DNA of 64,000 bases from Tretioscincus oriximinensis (GCA_022410635.1 JAJVDF010000245.1:1233150-1297149), one strand, 5' to 3'; numbered from the stretch's first letter, positions 35,001 through 48,300 are shown. Program-made: numbers and translations. The notes: a model not told the origin generated them from the letters alone.

Positions 35001-35905
35001 AATGAAGTCTACATTCATAAATTAAAAGCATGAAATGATACATGAACACATTAAAAAGAAATGCCATAATTTTCTTTATAGTTCTTAAAGTTTATTTCCT
35101 AAACTTATGTTTGCCATTGTCTTCATCGTATCTGTTTATTGAACATAATTAGGATTTATGTCATCATGCATCGGATCGGATCTCCTACATCCATCATTGT
35201 ATTTCACAAATGAAAATATTAATAAGTTTATATAAATAGAATTGATAGTAAATTTAACTTGTTTATAAGGTTTACATAGAAATTTAGAATATGTGAATCT
35301 GAATCCATGCAATTCTAGGCATCTCAAATCCTGCTTTCTTTGACTAATTAGAGTACACCCTTCAAACATATTTTTATCTTCAAACATAAATGATCACATT
35401 AGTTTGCCCAAGGCAGTCTATCACAAACTCTAAAGTTAAAAAACAAAGCAGCTGAGATTTGCAAATGGCTATAATCTAGGTCTGAGGCATCCTGTTAAAT
35501 TAGCATTCTGATCAATAATGTGACTTTTACTACTTTCTGAAATATAAATGCTAACATCCTCTCTCTTAAACATTATGAAAAAGTTCTCTTTTTTACAGTT
35601 TATAAGCTGTAGTCTGATTTGGGGAACTTTTAAGACTGTAAAGTGTAGCCATGTGTTAAAAAGAAAGGCTCAGAATTCAAAAAGCAGCAATAAAATATTA
35701 GTCAATGTCTATGAGAAATGAGTCTGTCCCTTTATTCAGGGTGTGTGTGTGTTTAATGGTAAGCTGGGATGCATATAAGCTAGTCCAAGCATGAAGGGCA
35801 GTAGGACACTCATATGAAAAGCCAACTTTGTCCCTCAGTTATCAAGATAAGAAACCTGTCATTTCTCTCATTCACTCTGTCAGCCTTGAGATACTCTAAG
35901 CAGAC
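32031..35905. other. AT-rich intergenic stretch, no gene seen
   Basis: No LINE, SINE or exon is recognised with confidence. Open frames are short and lack domain signal. Confidence 0.5.
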
Positions 35906-35909
35906 TTAC

Positions 35910-35951
35910 CTCTGTGTTGTACACCCCATATATCAGGAAGATGAAGAGACC
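35910..35951 (-). other. Exon-like segment, 42 nt, encodes membrane-like peptide
   Basis: Minus strand: acceptor ATTTTATTTTACAG| and near-perfect donor ACAGAG|GTAAGT flank exactly 14 codons, GLFIFLIYGVYNTE. The text looks like the end of a transmembrane helix, and G-x-x-I-x-x-x-Y-G resembles the last helix of cationic amino-acid transporters or the seventh helix of adhesion GPCRs. I cannot choose between these, or exclude chance. No companion exon was found nearby. Confidence 0.25.
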
Positions 35952-36233
35952 CTGTAAAATAAAATGGAGGGAAAAAGCTGTTAACTCTAATCATTTCAGC
36001 AGTAGAAATACCTGAAATAAACTTTCCTGGGAACAGACAAAAGAAGACACACTTCATCAAGGTCAATTTATTTTTCTATTTTTCAACATTATAAGCTGTA
36101 CCTTGAGCATTTATTTGATAACATAGGAGTGCATCTTGCCTGTGTGCTGTTGAGCAATTTCACATAAAAATATTTTAAATATATTTTGTTAATTAGAATA
36201 ATAGCGGGAAGATTAATTCATCTAGATTTTATG

Positions 36234-36279
<46 letters not shown>
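36234..36279. repeat. (ATT)n microsatellite
   Basis: About fifteen uninterrupted ATT units. Confidence 0.95.
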
Positions 36280-36281
<2 letters not shown>

Positions 36282-36833
36282 TTGTTTTCTAGATGTACAT
36301 TCTACAATACTGAAATAAATATTACATTGTATTTTAAAAAACATAAATTTCTGAAGAAAAGGAAAGGAAGTGACTCTTACATGGGCTCGCTTTCAAAGGG
36401 CAACTCTCTGCCTCACTTTTTATACCTTTCAAATATTTCAAAACCAGTACTTCAAATCACAAGAATATTAATTCCCCAACTGTGATGTTAATTTGACCAG
36501 GATTATATGGGATGTAAAGCATCAAAATCCACCACTGAGTGGATCATGCCTAAGGTAGTTTACAATGTAACTCGAATGTGAGATACGTTGGAGGAAGGAC
36601 AATTGATAGAGATTCATCTGGTGAACTAATGCTGAGACTTCATTTTACACAGCACAATGTTAATCCCATTAGCCCATAAATACAATTAGCAGTTATTCTT
36701 TCAAATAGTAAACATGGAAACTGTGCAAACTGGGCATGTGGAGGAAAAAAATCACCATGCCTCATTACCAAATCCATTCAAAAAATGGCGGGCTAACAGG
36801 GTCACTAGAAAACATGTCTCTGTTTTTTGCCAG

Positions 36834-36889
36834 ACACAAACAATTCTCAGCTATGTCATTCACTCCAGGCAATACTAGTCTGGACAGAA
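36834..36889 (+). other. Weak exon-like segment, 56 nt
   Basis: Plus strand: strong acceptor TCTCTGTTTTTTGCCAG| and donor GACAGAA|GTAAGT. Two frames are open but too short to judge; it could be a non-coding RNA exon or a decoy. Confidence 0.15.
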
Positions 36890-38735
36890 GTAAGTATTTT
36901 AATAATTAATTATATGCCTTTATTGTATGCCCAAGAGCAAATGTAAGAAAAATAATGTACAAATGCAAATAAAGTAATAAGAATACAAATACAGTAATAA
37001 AAGTAATATCAAATTGTAACAACAAAAAAGTTAAAATCCTATAAAATCACTGCCACAAAGGACACATTATGCTTCTCTGAACAGAAACAGGTGAGACCTC
37101 TGGTTATAGGCCAGTATGTAAATATAAATACATAAAATAATAAAATAGTCAGTACCAACTATTTGTTTTTTAAACTGTTGTAAGCTTCAGGCTTACATAC
37201 CAAATAACGTTACTGATGATTCTAGTAATGAATGAACGAATGACTAAAGTGACATTTTGTGATTTCTGAAGAAAATTAGGCAAAAAACTGAAAACAAAGT
37301 ATCATTTCCTGGTACATAATCTTCATTGTGGTGTGCATAAATTGAAATTATCATGAATATTTTTATGATATTCATGAATTATTCATGAATAATTAAAAAT
37401 GATATTTTTAATCATGGATTTACTCTTTTTTTACCTCTTACTGCAGTTTTGTGGTAGAGGTTGCTACTTTAATTAAATAGGAATAGGAATAAATAGTAAT
37501 AGTAATAACAATAATGAGTCAAGTTGGACAAAGGATGCTATGTGCATTGAGTACTTCCACAAAGTGGTAGAGGAGGAGAAACTCTGATTAGTGGCTTTGT
37601 CATGTATTCTGAAAAACATATCATGTCATGAAATCATGTTCTAGTCCAGTGTATTCCAAAGTGTGACTGTGAGTGATCAAAGAGAAACTTCCAATCAGAC
37701 CTTGCAATTCCAAACTGCAGTAATACGAGACATGCCTTGATAGTCTTCCATGCATGACTGCCCTTGAAATTGAATTGCTGAAGAAAGACTGTCATTAATT
37801 GCAGCACTATTTGTAGCAAAGAAATAACTAGTAAATAATGACATTGCTTCTGAATTGTTTGCCGTGATTTTCTTTGTTGAGATATCTTTTAAAACATCAT
37901 CTCAAAGAAGAAATTATTTGCTTGTCTAAATAAATTGTTCAGTTTTATTAGATCTCCTCAAAATGTTAACTTGAGCTCACTCATTGCAACAATATTTATT
38001 TTAAATGGGATATTAATTGGCCAATCAATTAAAGATATAGCAGTAAAGACATTTGAAAGCCTCTTAGCACTTCACAGCTTTAGCTTTAATGCTTACATTT
38101 TTCAATTAGTAAAATAAAACAGGAAGGAAATATACAAAATCAAGATCTCACCCATAGCAAATAAACTAGCGATATGAACAAATAAATACCACTTTAACAT
38201 ATGCATCTAATATTAACAACCTAATAAAACTCTTTATTAGAGGAATAAGTTCCTATGCTGAAAGATACTTACAGTTATATACATACTGCATGGGGAGATA
38301 GACAAAGAAAGACAATAGTTCATATTAAAACATATTGAATTAATTATGCTCATTTATTCCCTGAAATGCAAAGGCTTCCTCCAGTTTAGCATTTATCAGA
38401 TGACATTTTCTTTTTTAATTTTTTTTAAATTTAAAAAGCATAGATCAGGAAAATACTTGTCACATTATTTATACAAATAATACAGTAGAGAACACTGGGA
38501 AATTATTTCAAAAATGTTGCTTTCGATGACGATATAAAACACTTTACTATTTCCGTTCCAGACATCATTATTTCTCAATAATATCTGTCTCTGCAGCAAT
38601 GGATACAATGTCTTTATACTGATACTGTACTCAAGCAAAAGAAAAACCAGCGACACTTCAGTTTCAACCATTAATATTTTCTGTATTTAAAATGACAATT
38701 ACAAAAGTCTTTCACATTAGAGTGCAATGTTTCTT
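36890..38735. other. AT-rich intergenic stretch
   Basis: No gene or repeat family is recognised. 37350-37410 is rich in overlapping TCATGAAT inverted repeats. Confidence 0.5.
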
Positions 38736-38737
38736 CT

Positions 38738-39013
38738 CAGTCATCCCTGGATAGCTTCAAGACAGGTTTAGATACGTTTATGGCCATCAAGGGTATAAAT
38801 GGCTACTAGGATGGATGTCTGGATACTGCCTCTGGGATAGAGCAACAGGCAGTACTTCTGAAATATCATTTGCAGGGAGTTAAGAACAGTTGAATATTTT
38901 GTCTTCTTCTGTTCAGACTGCCCGGATGCAACTGGTGGGTCTCTGAGTGAGACAGATTGCTGGACTAGATGGCCCAATTCAGTATGGCTATTCTTGTGTT
39001 CTTACGTTCTTAA
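38738..39013 (+). mobile_element. CR1-group LINE 3' end
   Basis: Shares GGATAGCTTCAAGACAGGTT, ATGGCCATCAAGGGTATAAA, GCAACAGGCAGTACTTCTGA and the terminal TTCTTGTGTTCTTACGTTCTTA with the copies at 57612 (plus), 31225 and 61121 (minus). Confidence 0.85.
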
Positions 39014-39365
39014 GCAGCACTTAATCTAAAAAGCAACAGTTTAAAAAAGTAGGGAACTGTGAAGTTCAAAAATTATGGGAGTAAACAATGTATGCAAACA
39101 AATTTTCATTTTGGGTTCATTGTCAAACTGAATAACTATTTGTTTGGTTTGACAACAAATACATTCTTCAGCTAACCAGATTTTCATGTTCATGTTCAAA
39201 GCTTTTTCAATGGAAAACACAGCAAATGTTAATTGTTTGATTAAACAGTTTATGTTTACAACTATTGAAGCTGGTTCGGTTTGATCAGGCATAGAACATG
39301 CAAACAATGTGTTTGGTTTATTATGAACTGGTTTGAATAGAGCAGAATTCACACATCTCTTATTG

Positions 39366-39552
39366 TAGGCTGACCCAATGACCCCTTTTGGGGGGTGGGG
39401 TTGAAAACCTGTTTTTATGGTACCTCCCAGTTTTTTCTGAGGAAAATATTTTCAAAAAAATATTTATTTGATTTTTTTTTTAATTTTGGGAGGTACCCCA
39501 AAAATGGGTTTTCAAACCCACACACCCCAAAATGGGTCATCTGGTCAGCCTA
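39366..39552. mobile_element. Foldback DNA element (187 bp copy)
   Basis: Near-palindromic over its whole length: TAGGCTGACCCAATGACCCC at the left, GGGTCATCTGGTCAGCCTA at the right, with the inner arms GGTACCTCCCAG and GGGAGGTACC. Same family as 10576-11112 and 49903-50075. Confidence 0.8.
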
Positions 39553-40209
39553 CTAATTGGGAACTGAAATAACATTGTATAAGGCCCATACCTAGTAATT
39601 TCACATTTTCAAAGAATCAAGGTAATTCAAACTTTACTATTATTTACTTCTTTACCTACTTTGGTTGTTAACAATTTGACGATATAATTATATTATCCTA
39701 GATGAGTTGTGAATCCATGTTAAAGAAGCTTATATGTGACATACACATTTGGTTGTTTATATATATACATAAACTTAGTTAAATCATTTGGAGTGTTTTG
39801 ATTTAATGAGGGTTAGGAGTCTATCAGTTCATATAATCTTAGGTGGATAAACATTAGGAAACATTGCCATGCAATTATGGAGGCATCTAAATTGCAAAAT
39901 AGTCATTTGCAAATTAAATCTATTGATTGTGCCTTCACAAATAAAGTCAATTTGAGAAAATATTTGTCAGTAATTCAGATTCAGAAACCAGATGCACGAT
40001 AAAAAATGCAATCTTCTTGCTACTACATTTAGAATTCCATACATAGCTGACGTATTCCCAGCTTACTGCTATTATGGAAAATCCAAGTCAGTCATGTATG
40101 CTGGTTTCCATATTAGCAGTCTAGTTGTTCACTTCAGACTAATCATTCAGACTAAGCATTTCATCAGACTTGCAAATTGTCAGTTCATCTACAAGCCAAG
40201 CTGGTAGAC

Positions 40210-40445
40210 AGCCAGTTTGGTGTAAGGGTTAGAGTGTTAGACTCATACCTGGTAGTCTCCCGGTTCAGTTCCCCACTCCTCCATGAGTGCCAGCTGGGTG
40301 ACCAGTAACAGTTCTTTGAACTCTCTCAGCCCCACCTACTCTACAGGATGTCTGTTGTGGAGAAGGCTATGTGCGCCACCCTATGGCCGCCCTGAAACCT
40401 TCGGGTATAGGGCGAGATACAAGTACAAATAAATAAATAAATAAA
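40210..40445 (+). mobile_element. tRNA-derived SINE (copy 4)
   Basis: Same family as 1909-2162, plus orientation: GCCAGTTTGGTGTAAGGGTT head, CCGGTTCAGTTCCCC at the B box (one change in the TTCGA core), CCGCCCTGAAACCTTCGGG tail and (AAAT)n. Confidence 0.9.
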
Positions 40446-40797
40446 AAGTCACTCACCAAACTTACAGATAGATCGTTCCTTTCAGGCCATCACCTATGCT
40501 GCCCACTAGATTCACAGACTAGTCATTGCTTTGAGGGCAATCGTATATGCAGCCTGCCGGCATTTCAGATAAGAAGGGATTGCTGTGTACCGCAAGAGAA
40601 TTGTGTGGTCTTGTTTAGAACTTGAATTGTCTCTTGTTTAGATCTTGTGTTGTCTCTTACTGTCGGTTTTAAGGAATTTGATAAGTGTGAATATCATAGA
40701 TGAGGATTGAAATGAGATAAAAATGGTTTCTGCAGTTTTCAGTTCAATGAACTTAGGATGCTGAAGATTAAATTTCTCTTAAGTGTGTAAATGCCAG

Positions 40798-41096
40798 ACA
40801 TGGGAGGAAAGGAGGAAAGAAGAAAAGAAAAGGAGAAGGGAGGGAGGGAGAGGGGATGGGATGGGATGGGAGGAAAGGAGAAGAAAGGAGGGAGAGAGAG
40901 GGGATGAGAGGAAGGAGAAAAGGAAAAGGGAGGGAGAAAGGATGGGAGAAAAGGAGAAGGGAGGGAGACGAGATGGGAGGAATGGAGGAAAGCAGGAAAG
41001 GAGAAGGAGGGAGAGGAGATAGAAGGAAAGGAGAAAAGGAGAAAAGATGAAAGGGAAGAAAAGAGAAAAGGAAAAAAAGAAGAAGTAGAAGAAAAA
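40798..41096. repeat. 300-bp purine-only GGA/GAAA-rich tract
   Basis: The plus strand is almost wholly A and G with irregular GGGA, GGAAA and GAGAGG units. Open frames on either strand here are low-complexity artefacts. Confidence 0.95.
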
Positions 41097-41104
41097 TGAA
41101 GCCT

Positions 41105-41155
41105 ACTGCCTTGGGGTATCCCTAAGGGTATCCTTAAGGGTACCCCTAAGGCAGT
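41105..41155. repeat. Short hairpin beside the purine tract
   Basis: ACTGCCTTGGGGTA (41105-41118) pairs with TACCCCTAAGGCAGT (41141-41155); between them TCCCTAAGGGTATCCTTAAGGG also folds back. Confidence 0.75.
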
Positions 41156-41299
41156 GGTGCTTAATTCCACTAGTGAGCAATATATTTAAGAAAATGTACA
41201 CTATTCTTGCAAATTCNTTTTCCTGTTAATATTTTATTTAAACAAGACTGGTCTTAGCTCAAATTTCATACTTCCATTCGGAAAGGAGTCTTTTCTTAT

Positions 41300-41720
41300 A
41301 TAATAAAGACTGGTGAAATGAAACGTTGGGAAAGCCCCAAACATAAGCATGGCAAATTTACACCTGTGTCAGACAGGAATGACTTGGCCATAGTGATCAA
41401 TGCTCTGATAACCTCCAAATTAGGTAAGTGTAATTTGCTATACTTCAGTAATTGTGTTATTAATTTATTTATACTCATACCCTGCCCTATACCCAAAACC
41501 CAATTGAAGATGTTAACACACAGTACAAAACTCTACAGGGCTTGAATCATGATTGTCTCAAGAAGCACCTTTTCCCAGGAAGATCTTCTAAGCTATCAAA
41601 GGAAGGGTTTTCTGTTTAAGAGAGCAAAGGGTACAGATTTGGAGGAAAACACCTGGTTAAAACATACCTCTTCACACTGGCCTTTGATGTTTAACTTTCA
41701 TTGAGTACTGCTTGCTAGGG
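41300..41720 (+). mobile_element. Decayed L2 LINE fragment
   Basis: Translated pieces match the L2 at the window start: NDLAIVINALITSKLGKCN (compare LATVLHALVTSRLDYCN), YKTLQGLN...LKKHLFP and the final LVKTYLFTLAF. An antisense SINE/L2 tail scrap interrupts it at about 41455-41502. It has frameshifts and is inactive. Confidence 0.7.
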
Positions 41721-41884
41721 AGCATGAATGGAAGGGGAGGTTATTTTTTAATTACATTTCTAGAGTGTTTTGCNGAGATATTGTTTGTTCTGTAAACTAA
41801 GCATCTAATTCGTTGATGAAGAGTGCATTTGTATTCATGAAACGTTTGCCCCAAACCTGCATCATTTTTTCTTCCTTTTTCTTA

Positions 41885-42151
41885 TTATTTATTTATTTAT
41901 TATTTATTTATTTGTACTTGTATCCTGCCCTATACCCGAAGGTCTCAGGGTGGCCAACCATAGGGTGGCACACATAGCTTTTGTTGCTTTCTCCACAACA
42001 GACACCCTGTGGAGTAGGTGGGGCTGAGAGAGTTCAAAGAACTGTGACTGGTCCAAAGTCACCCAGCTGGCTTTCGTGGAGGAGTGGGGAATCGAACCGG
42101 GAGACTACGAGGTACGAGTCCAACACTCTAACCACTACACCAAACTGGCTC
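41885..42151 (-). mobile_element. tRNA-derived SINE (copy 5)
   Basis: Reverse-complement, nearly intact: (TTTA)n, CCTGCCCTATACCCGAAGGT, ACATAGCTTTTGTTGCTTTC, GACACCCTGTGGAGTAGGTG, reversed B box GGAATCGAACCGG and final CAAACTGGCTC. Confidence 0.92.
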
Positions 42152-43555
42152 TAAAGGGCATGAGAATTTGGGGTCCATATTGCAGCCTTGCGACCACTCC
42201 TGCCTGTTGGAGACTGTAGAAAATAAGGGTGGGTCTCCACCTCCTGCTAAGGTAACTTTGTTTTGGGTATAGCCCACATCCTCAGCACCTTTGTAATCTT
42301 TGGCCACATATTTACTTCTGATGACATCAGCTTAATTTGGGACAGTGTGGAGGAGATGCCTCTTATCTATGGCATCCTCCAGAAATGTTCACCTTGAAAA
42401 ATAATCTGCACAATCACCTCAACAACATCCACTGCTGCTGGAAGTGGAAAGTAGAAAACAAGCAGGCACCTTTTGGGGATGATGAGTTTCTTTAGTAGTT
42501 CAGTTTAATTGCTGTGTTCTATTCTTTATCCTACTAAAGAAAAGGCCCATAAGTTGCAATAATACTTCACAATCCATCAGTAATAAAGGTGCAAGGAACC
42601 AATAATTCCTGATTGCTGACTTTTTTCCAGACATCTTTTGAAATGCCCTGTATTTTCTTCTCAAGCCTTCATGGTGCCTTTTGGTTAATTCAATAAGGCA
42701 GGATCTTGCGAGAAGACACCAGCACAAGAGACAGAAACAATGAGAATCTCATACATTTACATCCTAGTTAGTCAGGGCAGAAGCAGAATCACATACTGAG
42801 CATGCTCAGAATTTACTTCCTGGTTTAGTCGGCTCGCCTGTTCTGTGTAAATTTAAAGGTGCTATGATTTGTTTGCAAGAGTATGATGGTATGTATGCTG
42901 GGGCTCGCGATGGAGTTATTTCAGAAATTAATGCCATTGCAGTTTTTTACAGATGTCTATATCACAGAATCACCAAAAATAAGAAATTCAAGTAAATGTT
43001 ATTAAAAACAGCAATTCCTTTTGAACTATAATATTATATATAAAGTCTTCTTTCAGATTATGATCTGCCCTGAGACCAACAAGTATACAGTAGGATACAA
43101 TATTAAATGGATGAGTGAATAAATAAATAAATATCCAAATTTTGTTGCTGTTTGTTGAAAAATGCTTTTGGTTCAGTTTACTTGCTCTGTTCTATTCTTT
43201 ATCCTACTAAAGAAATATAATAGTCTGGTATTGTTTTTACTCTACTTAAGTGTCAGAACAATTATCTAAGGACATCTTTTTTTAATACTGATTTCTTTTC
43301 ATCAGTAAAATCAAATCTCAATTTTAATTACAAAGCAGTACATCTACCAATGGCAACCAGGGCCGGTTCTTAAAGGCACACACCCAGCATTAAAAAAAAA
43401 ATATTCACGCGACTCCCCCCCTCTTTCTGTCACTCCTCTCCTTTTCTCACTGCCCCTCCCTATCTTTCATCCTTCCCCCCTTTGTCCATTCTCCGTCTTC
43501 CCGATTCATTTTATTCTCCCACCTTTCCCCCCCCTCCTTCCTTCTCTCTCTCCTC
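42152..43555. other. Intergenic with a local direct duplication
   Basis: A 45-bp sequence at 42498-42542 recurs at 43171-43215 with two mismatches (GTTCTATTCTTTATCCTACT core). Pyrimidine-rich, CCCTCC-type DNA at about 43410-43560. No gene is seen. Confidence 0.6.
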
Positions 43556-43559
43556 CACA

Positions 43560-43790
43560 GATTTTCTCTTGTCTGCCCTAACTCTTTTGCCCATAAACTG
43601 CAAGGAATTTCCTTTAGTCCTAGTGTTGTGTGATAAAAAAAAATTTTATATTCACCTTAATATTAATCTCAGGCGTGATTTTATATTCCTCAATTAAATC
43701 ACTTCTTAACTGCTTGCTTTTGAGGCTGAAGAGACCTAAATGTTGCCACCCGATTTCATAAAGGAGATGAAATANTTTGATCAACTAAAT
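43560..43790 (-). mobile_element. CR1 LINE fragment (antisense, decayed)
   Basis: Follows the same order as 31560-31760 in the better CR1 copy: TGCCCATAAACTGCAAGGAATT, CTTTAGTCCTAGTGTTGTGTGA, TTGAGGCTGAAGAGACC and CGATTTCATAAAGGAG. Confidence 0.75.
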
Positions 43791-45180
43791 TCGATGTGTC
43801 TGTGATGGTGGGTGTAAAGTAATTGTCTGCATTGGGCATCAAACACGTAAAATACAGCCTTGCAAATCCCCCATAATCACAGTATTATGACATAAAAAAT
43901 TCATTCGGTCTACAGTGAAATACTGAACAGCTCTAGCCTCCACTAATCACATCATTTTTCACCCATACTAATGAAGACCAAAAGGCACACATTTCTAAAG
44001 CTTTCCATCCTACAATACATATGTCTCAACCTCAGAAAATTGATTTTCAAAATTCCTGTGACTGCTCCACCTGGATTAGTAGATTCAAGAGGTACAAGGT
44101 ATTTTCTAGGTTGATAAAAACACCCAAAGGAGCACCAAGGGAATTATCTAATTTTTTGCTATGGGGGACATGGAAGATGATATTCCTTATGGCTTACATC
44201 TTACTGAAGTAGAACAAAAAAGCGTATAAGAAAATGAAAGGGGCCTTTGTAAATCATTTTATAGGGCGAGATAATGTAATTTATGAAAGAGCAAAATTTA
44301 ACAGGTGCTGCTAAGAGCAAAGGGATGCTGAAGAAGCGTTTGTCACAGCTATGCATATCTTACTTTAACACTGCAACTATGGACTGCTAAAATAAAAACA
44401 TATAAAGTGCAGCTCAGCTCCATTTGGTTCTTGTCACACATCAGAAAATGCTTTTATAAAAGCAAAAGTGTCTGAAACTATTAACTGAACAACAGATAAA
44501 CTTTTATGCAAGACCTACTAACAACACTATACCAAATAAATGTAGATGCAGCAAAACCCAAAAATAACATGGGAGTAAAAGTAACCAACAAAAAATGAAG
44601 AACAAAACTTTTGCACATTCAGTGATTGTCCACACAATAATCTGAGAGTCTGCTAGCAAGAGGTCAATAGCATTTAACCACTGCTGGCAGGAACTCTAGG
44701 AGGCCTCATTGCACAACAGAGAAAGGTTCTGATGATTGGATGAAAGAAATGGAGAGAATAAGGCTGCCTCAGCAATCTAATCTGTGATTACATTGCTCTT
44801 GAGTAGCAGCAGTTTCAGACTGTGTGATTGGTTTTGCAATGGGTTGATAGAAAGGTCTATTGGGATGGCTGTTTGCAAATAAATTAATATTTAACTAGCA
44901 ATCAAGGAATACTGCCTAATTCAGACAACATGGATATACCCATGAATTTGACATTAAAAGATGCATTGTAGGAATTACAATTGAGTATTTTTAAAAATAT
45001 TACACATCTTCTGTTGCAAAGTCTGGCATAGGGCATGCAGCTCCATATATCTAAATGAATGACTGAGATAGGCTCTGTGCACCTGATAGTCTCTCATAGT
45101 TGTCCACCCATTAGCAATAGATCTGGCCTACTACTGAGTAATGCTTCACAAACTGCCTGACCCTGACATTAGTCCCTCAG

Positions 45181-45306
45181 CAACTGAAGAAGTAGACATG
45201 TCTATGAAAGTTTATGCCACCCACTTTTCTCAAGTTAGTCTCAAAGTGCTACTAGCTCCCTTGCTGGACTTTCTACTAGACTAACACGGCTATTTCTCTG
45301 AAATTG
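45181..45306 (+). mobile_element. Reptile interspersed repeat of unknown class
   Basis: AACTGAAGAAGTAGACATGT, AAGTTTATGCCACCCACTTTTC, AAGTGCTACTAGCTCCCTTGC and GACTAACACGGCTATTTCTC. Related pieces occur reversed at 6091 and 23320. This text is widespread in reptile genomes, but I do not recall its class with certainty. Confidence 0.65.
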
Positions 45307-48300
45307 CTTTTATGCAGTCTCCTGTGGGAAACAATACAATTTTTACATGTTGATACATTCATAACAGTAGGCTGGTCCCTGAAAAACATAAATTATAAGC
45401 CATAAACTATGTGCAAATACCATATTTATTCGACCTTTGAAAACACATTTCAATGAAAGCCACTGGTGAGAGTTAATAGTTACTGAAATAATGCAAACAT
45501 TATTTCAGTAACACAGAGGAAATAAAGAAAACTGCTTGGGAATAAATATGAAAGTTGACATTAACTTTGACTTATGTCAAATAAAGGTTATTCACTAATT
45601 CAGATGGAACTGCAGAAAGATGCTACATATCTGAAGAAGTCCTAGAGTTACAAGAGAGAGCTGAGATTTGCGAAATTCATATCAAAAAAAGGACATAATA
45701 TTACTATCTGTAAAGATTTCAGGAAGGAAACAAATTCATACCACTATGGCCCCTTCCATACAATGAATTAAAAATCCTTAATTGTGTTAACTTCCAAAAG
45801 GTTTGTTATATGTACCTTTAAAACACAAGCCTTTTTAATCCATGAGGGCAGAGTTGCTGGTTAAATGAGGAAGTGAAATTCTGAGACATGCTCAGTAGCA
45901 ATTCGGCTTCTCTGCCCTCACTTACCACCTGGAAAATTTCATTGCCTTGACTGTCTTCACGAAAGATTTCCTGCCTTCTCCAATAACAAAGAAACAAAGA
46001 AGGCTTGAACAGAGGGATGCAAGTTGTTTTGCAAAAGTATCTGGAAAAATCAGCAATCAGCTGATTACAGATCCTTGCACCTTTATTATTCATGCATAAC
46101 AAAGCATGGTGAAAGCTCTATTTGCATGTATGGCAGAAGAATTATGATGGTGGAATGATCGCTTTAAGAATAAGGTAGGAAACTTTCATATGGAGGAGGC
46201 CTAAGTTAGCGCAAAAAGGGAAACAGTTCATTTTGTGAACAAGCCTTAGCAAAAGATTAAAACCTTTAGTTGAAAATTAAATGGAATAAAATTCTCAAGT
46301 TCTTGAAAATTCTCAACCAGCCTGATTTGTTTCTGAAAGAAATACTTTCCGCACTTTCTTGTAAGTGAATGTCCCAGCAATTAGGGGAACTGAACATTCA
46401 CTTTGCTAATTGTTCCACCGTTCCTCAGCCATCTCCTCTCTGTTCTTGCTCTTTACCTGCTTAACAGCAATCCACAGACATTCCAGAGTGATGGAAGCAG
46501 TTATGGGAGAAGAGAAGACATCACAACTTAGGTCTTGCAGTCTCTGCCATGCTCTGCACCCTCACCAGAGTTGAGTGAGAGAATGGTGTGCATGAATATC
46601 ATACAAATCATAGCAAAGGGATGTTTGAATCAAAGAGTGCTGGGCTCCAATGTCCACTTTTCCTGCTTTCTGGACTTCCGCTCAAGTCCTCTTAGCCCAT
46701 CCCTAAAAAAAATTAAATCCTAAAATGTGACCATAGTTGAATGTTGTCCTACTAGGGTGGGAAGGGTTACATTTTAAATAATTATTTATACTTTTTATCC
46801 AGAAGGTAACAGGGCAGATAACAAAACAGGGTACAAAAAACAAACCAATTAAAAGCAACAATCATATGAAAATGAAAAGGGGGAACTAACTCTTCATACA
46901 TTTCTTCAAGAAATCACCAAATGTCCATACCCAACAATATAAGAGCAAGGCATGTTACCACCAATGTATAATTTGCTGGTATGTTGCTGACATATTGAGC
47001 ATCTCATATACGCTTCTCTAGCACAGCACTAGACTAAAGTTCCAGAAGAAGAAGAAAGGAAAGAGCCATGTCTTGCACTGAAGGGGGCGTCACTAATTTA
47101 GTAGCCCTCATTTACAGGGCGATACTAGCATTCTTTAAAGAGACAACATTTCACCTTGCTTCCTGCCTCAATTTTTTTCCAGGTATATACACCCCCTTCC
47201 TTAGAACCTATCTTTTCACTTTGCCTATTATATAAAAAATAATCTATCTCAGCATCTTTCCTATCCAACAATGACATTCATTCAAATATTATTCGTAGGA
47301 AGTGAAAAATGTTTGGAATATCAGTAATATTTCATAACCCATAATTCAATAGGCACAGATCCCAGATTCTCTCCTTATGTTAACTGGATCATAGGCAGTA
47401 TCCTATGAAATTTTACATTCCCTCCTATTGACCATATCAAAATAATATTTCAAAATGCTTTAAAAAAAATCTCCAAAGTTCTCTTCACTAGAGCATGCTG
47501 CATATTTCTGTGGTGACAAATCTCTGCATTACTGGTAATGGATTGACAACATGTTTTGCTGTATTTGGACCACACGCAATACTAATTGTATTCATAGAGT
47601 AAAACACACATCAGGGTTTTCTTTGGCCAATGGACTGAGAACAAGAACTCTGACTTATATGGTTACTCAGTTAAATAATAATTTGATGGTTAACTCATTA
47701 TGGAGTGGCGTCCATAAAAACGCTACAGTGCATCTATTCTAGATTGTAGGGTTCCGGCAGAATTCTCTTTGATTTGTTTATGATGTAGTGATGATTGACT
47801 CTGTCAGTTACTAATAAATGGTAAATAAAAAAAGAAACCTGTGATATTAAAGTACTACATTAGCTACATCGCGATTAAATTACAGTAACATCACCAGCTA
47901 TAAACCTTTATAGAATCTTCTCAACCGTGCAGTAATTCTCCTAACTATACGATTATGTAGAGCACAAATATTTCTTTGTAAGTCCAAAGCAATACATCAG
48001 GGGAGCATTTACTGCTAAAGCTAGATTGAGAGTAAATGCATCTTGGGTTGCTATGAATAAAAGCTCTAGCTTCTCATTACTTTATGACAAGACACAGAAA
48101 TTCACTTTACTTTTCATTTAAGCTTTTCTACTCCAGTTTATAGATGTATGCCTTCACGCTTTTATTCCCTTCTCGCTTCAGCCGTACGTAATAAATGATT
48201 ATAAATTTTCACATTTGACCACCTCTCTTCTAGTCTCATGCTTAATGCACAAAGTTAGGAAGCTGCAGGTAAAAATTTCACAAACACTTTTATTTATGAT

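Noticed and set aside
40739..41170. A 143-codon Ser/Phe/Pro-rich minus-strand protein
   Set aside because: It is the translation of a pyrimidine-only strand, so open frames are automatic.
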